The notes under the pieces are model-generated. The model saw nothing but the letters and a program-made list of their open reading frames with translations. It ran no database searches and was not told the DNA's origin. From Thermoplasmata archaeon (GTDB lineage Archaea > Thermoplasmatota > E2 > UBA9212), in NCBI GenBank assembly GCA_013329495.1, contig DUKC01000203.1, positions 1 through 8,896 of the forward strand: DNA of 8,896 bases, read 5' to 3'. Made by a program: the position numbers and the translations under genes. Shown here piece after piece: positions 6,616 to 8,896 of this stretch. Position 1 is the stretch's first letter; every line of letters begins with the position of its first letter.

Positions 6616-7638
6616 ATGAGAGGAAGATGCAGGCTTTGTGGAGGGGAAGCGTCTATAGCTGTTGAGGCATGCCTGGATTGTATCAGGAGCAATAAGAAAG
6701 CCTTAAAGATAGTTGAGGCTAAGCATGCATCTAGTAGACAAAAATTCAACTTACCCCCAAAACCACCCAAGGATAAGAATGGAATAAGATGCGGAGTTTG
6801 TGTTAATGATTGTAGGATAGGCAAGAACAAAGTAGGTTATTGTGGGGTAGTAAGCAATCTTGATGGAAGGCTGGTTAGGAAGGAAGGGTTATTAGAATCC
6901 TATCACGATCCTTTGCCCACAAATTGCGTTGCAAGCAGGTGGTGCCCCGAAAGGAACAGCAGGGGATACAACCTGGCGGTATTTTATGAAGCCTGCAGCT
7001 TTGACTGTTTGTACTGTCAAAACTGGCATTTTAAAGAGCAACTGAGCAAATCAAATGTGGTATCACCCCAAAAATTAGCAGTCCAGGCCAACGAAAGGGT
7101 AAGATGCGTTTGTTACTTTGGAGGAGATCCAACTCCTCAAATTTTTCATGCGCTGGAGACGGGCAGGTTGATTAGAGAGCGAAGGAAGGATGTTAGAATA
7201 TGCTTTGAGACCAATGGAAGTTTTAACCAAAAAATCGCAGATAAAGTTGCGAGGATGGTTGTTGACTCTGGAGGGATTTTAAAGTTTGATTTGAAAGCGT
7301 GGGATGAAAGGATTAACCTCGCCCTAAGTGGATCCTCAAACAAATACACTTTGGCAAACTTTGCTAGACTTGCTAAAGATCCTAAAATAAGACCCTGCCT
7401 AGTAGCCTCAACTTTGCTTGTTCCCAATTACATAGATCGAGAAGAAATAAGAAAGCTATCGAGGTTTATTGCTGATTGTGATCCCTCTATTCCTTGGTCG
7501 TTGCTAGCCTTTCATCCCCATTTTGAGCTATGGGATGTCGGTTGCACGACCAAAGAATTAGCCCTCGATGCAATAGGGATAGCGAGAGAACATGGGTTGA
7601 AAAGAACCAATCTTGGAAACCAATGGTTGCTCCGCTAG
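6616..7638 (+). CDS. Radical SAM protein, PflA/AmmeMemoRadiSam-like superfamily
   Basis: 340 residues. An N-terminal zinc-ribbon-like pair CxxC...CxxC (C5, C8, C19, C22) is followed by a second cysteine group (C59, C62, C66, C76; GVCVNDCRIGKNKVGYCGV), as seen before the barrel in PflA-like proteins of the COG1180/COG1313 kind. The [4Fe-4S] and SAM motif is CSFDCLYCQNW with C127, C131 and C134. GGDPTPQ (169-175) is a variant of the GGxPT SAM-binding loop and CFETNG follows near 196-201. The remainder reads as a partial TIM barrel (LKFDLKAWD, LLVPNYIDREEI, LLAFHPHF). The protein is cytosolic and should cleave SAM to make a 5'-deoxyadenosyl radical; substrate unknown. No glycyl-radical enzyme or AMMECR1/Memo gene is visible beside it, so an activase role cannot be assigned. 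The family call is firm, the subfamily is not. Confidence 0.88.
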   Translation: MRGRCRLCGGEASIAVEACLDCIRSNKKALKIVEAKHASSRQKFNLPPKPPKDKNGIRCGVCVNDCRIGKNKVGYCGVVSNLDGRLVRKEGLLESYHDPLPTNCVASRWCPERNSRGYNLAVFYEACSFDCLYCQNWHFKEQLSKSNVVSPQKLAVQANERVRCVCYFGGDPTPQIFHALETGRLIRERRKDVRICFETNGSFNQKIADKVARMVVDSGGILKFDLKAWDERINLALSGSSNKYTLANFARLAKDPKIRPCLVASTLLVPNYIDREEIRKLSRFIADCDPSIPWSLLAFHPHFELWDVGCTTKELALDAIGIAREHGLKRTNLGNQWLLR

Positions 7639-7640
7639 AT

Positions 7641-7650
7641 AAATTTAAAA
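7641..7650 (+). promoter_or_regulatory. Candidate TATA box ahead of the small ORF and PAP2 gene
   Basis: AAATTTAAAA begins 3 nt after the stop of the radical SAM gene. Transcription from it would begin near 7672, about 30 nt before the small ORF at 7705. This suggests the small ORF and the phosphatase form their own unit, although read-through from the radical SAM gene is also possible. Confidence 0.4.
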
Positions 7651-7704
7651 CCTTAGAAAGGCTTTACCTTACAGGACGGAAGAAAAGATAATTTTTGATG
7701 GCAG

Positions 7705-7788
7705 ATGTCCCATAAGACTTGGTTCGCAGATGCCAAACTAAGGGCCAAGCACCGAAAGAACGGAGGAGTGTCTCAAAAGGGAGGTTAA
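7705..7788 (+). CDS. Small basic ORF, 27 residues, directly upstream of the PAP2 gene
   Basis: An ATG-to-TAA frame of 28 codons whose product begins MSHKTWFADAKLRAKHRK and ends SQKGG. About nine of 27 residues are Lys, Arg or His, with no Cys and no membrane segment. Its TAA (7786-7788) is one nucleotide before the TTG start of the phosphatase gene, whose ribosome site (GGGAGGT, 7779-7785) is inside its last codons. That spacing suggests translational coupling or a leader-peptide role. No good ribosome site precedes its own ATG. I do not recognise the sequence. It could be a real small protein, a regulatory upstream ORF, or chance; the compact placement is the main argument for coding. Confidence 0.4.
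   Translation: MSHKTWFADAKLRAKHRKNGGVSQKGG
7779..7785 (+). promoter_or_regulatory. Ribosome binding site supporting the TTG start of the PAP2 gene
   Basis: GGGAGGT stands 4 nt before TTG at 7790. No ATG occurs near the start; the first in-frame ATG would remove about 48 residues, so this site favours the TTG. Confidence 0.6.
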
Positions 7789-7789
7789 C

Positions 7790-8404
7790 TTGATCAATTT
7801 CTTCATAGGAAACTCGACCCTATATTTCAATCTGTTACCGATAGCCCCCTCAAGCCTTCTTACTTCATTAGACGTGGAGATTTTAAGAATCATAAATGGG
7901 TATGGAGGAAAATTTTTGTTGCTTGATGGTTTTATGCTCTCTCTCGGACTACTGGGTGAGATGTATTTTTGGTCTCTTCTCTCGATACCCCTGCTTTTGA
8001 ATAAAAAGCATAGGGAAACAGGGATAAAATGGCTGATTCTTACGGCTGTGACCGGACTAATAACTCTCGGCTTAAAAGCGTTAGTTGCTCGCCCGCGCCC
8101 CTATTTGGTCTATGAGTGGGTGAGGGTTTTTGGAGTACAATGGGGTTATTCCTCCTATTCCTTCCCTTCAGGTCATGCCATGCGGTGCTGGTCTACCGCT
8201 TTGATGTTTGGATTGTCGATTAAGTGCAAAGGAGTCAAAACAAGATTCACCGTATCTGTCGTTTTGATTGCAACAGCCTTTTTAATCTCTCTTGGCAGAG
8301 TTTACTTGGGTCTACACTATCCCAGCGATGTGATTGCAGGTTCGTTGATGGGCATCGCGATAGGTTTTTTCTCAAAGAGTACTCGAAAGCAGAAAGAAAC
8401 TTGA
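7790..8404 (+). CDS. PAP2-family membrane phosphatase
   Basis: 204 residues with about five to six membrane helices, the usual PAP2 size. All three catalytic blocks are present: KALVARPRP (K96 to P104, the K-x6-RP motif), FPSGHA (125-130, with H129 as proposed acid/base) and GRVYLGLHYPSD (R170, H176 nucleophile, D180, the R-x5-H-x3-D motif). The start is TTG, backed by the adjacent ribosome site. The enzyme should remove a phosphate from a lipid phosphate or diphosphate at the outer membrane face. In archaea plausible substrates are polyprenyl diphosphate carriers or archaetidyl phosphates, but the sequence does not decide between them. It follows the 27-codon ORF by one nucleotide. The short basic tail (KSTRKQKET) is probably cytoplasmic. 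Confidence 0.93.
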   Translation: MINFFIGNSTLYFNLLPIAPSSLLTSLDVEILRIINGYGGKFLLLDGFMLSLGLLGEMYFWSLLSIPLLLNKKHRETGIKWLILTAVTGLITLGLKALVARPRPYLVYEWVRVFGVQWGYSSYSFPSGHAMRCWSTALMFGLSIKCKGVKTRFTVSVVLIATAFLISLGRVYLGLHYPSDVIAGSLMGIAIGFFSKSTRKQKET

Positions 8405-8732
8405 CTTGTGCTATAAGTAAGATGAAAAGCTTTAACTTATAATGCAGAGGCTTAAAGAATAATTGCGAAAGTTAGAAAGCTGAGTTGTTACAATGGCAAC
8501 CTAGATTAGTTAAATCAATCGTTATTAAAATAAAAATCTAAAGAGAGGACCTTACATCTCTTGATCGGATTTATTATCTACTTTCTCTTTGAAATCTTTC
8601 GTTTATCTCTCTGCAAAAGCCAGAATTTGCAATTGGGCGAATTTTTAATATGGCGGTTAAAGATTACGCCTTCTTAACTTAATACTAACTTGTGCTTATC
8701 TATAAAAAGGAATAAGAAGAAAGGAGATAAAA
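8405..8732. other. AT-rich intergenic spacer before the transposase
   Basis: 328 bp with no credible gene on either strand. A weak hairpin is possible with AAGAGA at 8541-8546 and TCTCTT at 8557-8562 (6-bp stem, 10-nt loop). CTATAAAAAGG (8699-8709) could be a TATA box for the gene at 8733. The left end of the mobile element should lie in this stretch, but I cannot place it without the opposite end. Confidence 0.55.
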
Positions 8733-8896
8733 ATGAGAACCTCTCTAGAACAACGCAAATTAATCGTGGGTGCGGTAAAAAGGGGAATACCCAAACGGGT
8801 TGTGGCAAAGGTTTTCAACACTATTGTTGTTACCGTCTGGAACTGGTGCAAGAGGGCGTTTCATCGGGGCAGAGAAAGCTTTCGAGACCGACTCAG
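8733..8896 (+). CDS. Transposase N-terminus with helix-turn-helix (partial, cut by right edge)
   Basis: An open frame of 54 complete codons runs from ATG to the window end. It is preceded by a strong ribosome site AAGGAGAT (8721-8728), 4 nt before the ATG. The product begins MRTSLEQRKLIVGAVKRG and continues with an HTH-like segment, PKRVVAKVFNTIVVTVWNW, of the homeodomain-like kind found at the N-terminus of IS630-type and related DDE transposases. The following basic stretch (CKRAFHRGRESFRDR) is typical of the linker to the catalytic domain, which lies outside the window. The HTH is clear by pattern; the transposase assignment is strong but the IS family is a guess. A DNA-binding regulator is the alternative. 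Confidence 0.7.
   Translation, partial: MRTSLEQRKLIVGAVKRGIPKRVVAKVFNTIVVTVWNWCKRAFHRGRESFRDRL
8733..8896 (+). mobile_element. Left part of a probable insertion sequence
   Basis: Inferred from the transposase start; the element extends past the window. Terminal inverted repeat and target duplication cannot be identified from one end, and the true left boundary is somewhere within 8405-8732. Confidence 0.45.

Noticed and set aside
7639..7704. Possible riboswitch or structured leader before the small ORF
   Set aside because: The stretch is only 66 nt, part of which is promoter, and I see no recognised motif or strong pairing.
8224..8442. 72-codon plus-strand open frame overlapping the end of the PAP2 gene
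   Set aside because: It is in a different frame from the PAP2 motifs GRVYLGLHYPSD and shows no family features.
8541..8562. Possible hairpin terminator after the PAP2 gene
   Set aside because: It has only a 6-bp AT-containing stem with a 10-nt loop and no following U tract; too weak to call.

Overview
The window looks archaeal. Genes are packed with ATGA/TTGA overlaps, Shine-Dalgarno cores are of the GGGGGTG/GGAGG type, TTG is used as a start codon, and AT-rich TATA-like boxes lie about 30-75 nt upstream of first genes. The complement (a split-MrpA antiporter operon, a PflA-like radical SAM protein with zinc-ribbon cysteines, a PAP2 phosphatase) fits an uncultivated, probably anaerobic archaeon. 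I cannot name a phylum from sequence alone.

Left two thirds (1-6170, minus strand): a complete Mrp/Mnh (CPA3) multisubunit Na+/H+ antiporter operon in canonical order. It runs from an NuoL/MrpA-like antiporter subunit (6170-4359), through a separate MbhD+MbhE-type protein corresponding to the MrpA C-terminus (4371-3847), then MnhB, MnhC, MnhD, MnhE and MnhF, to MnhG. Together they would build one membrane complex exchanging Na+ for H+. The last gene is the main surprise. The MnhG frame has no stop after its membrane domain; it runs through a Lys/Arg linker into a cytoplasmic helical domain that reads as DUF47/PhoU-like, and it leaves the window still open at base 1. It is easily missed because no stop codon lies inside the window.

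Middle (6171-6615): a 445-bp divergent intergenic region with one candidate promoter on each side and one unconvincing 87-codon open frame.

Right third (6616-8896, plus strand): a radical SAM protein of the PflA-like superfamily; a 27-codon basic small ORF with no stand-alone homologue I recognise, whose stop is one base before the next start; a PAP2-family membrane phosphatase; a 328-bp AT-rich spacer; and the start of a transposase (HTH part only) cut by the right edge.

Points most worth following: the MnhG-DUF47 fusion and the alternating purine/pyrimidine CG tract at its joint, loss of the usual TM7 lysine in both large antiporter subunits, a 38-bp perfectly identical tract shared by mnhA and mnhD, and the small ORF before the phosphatase.
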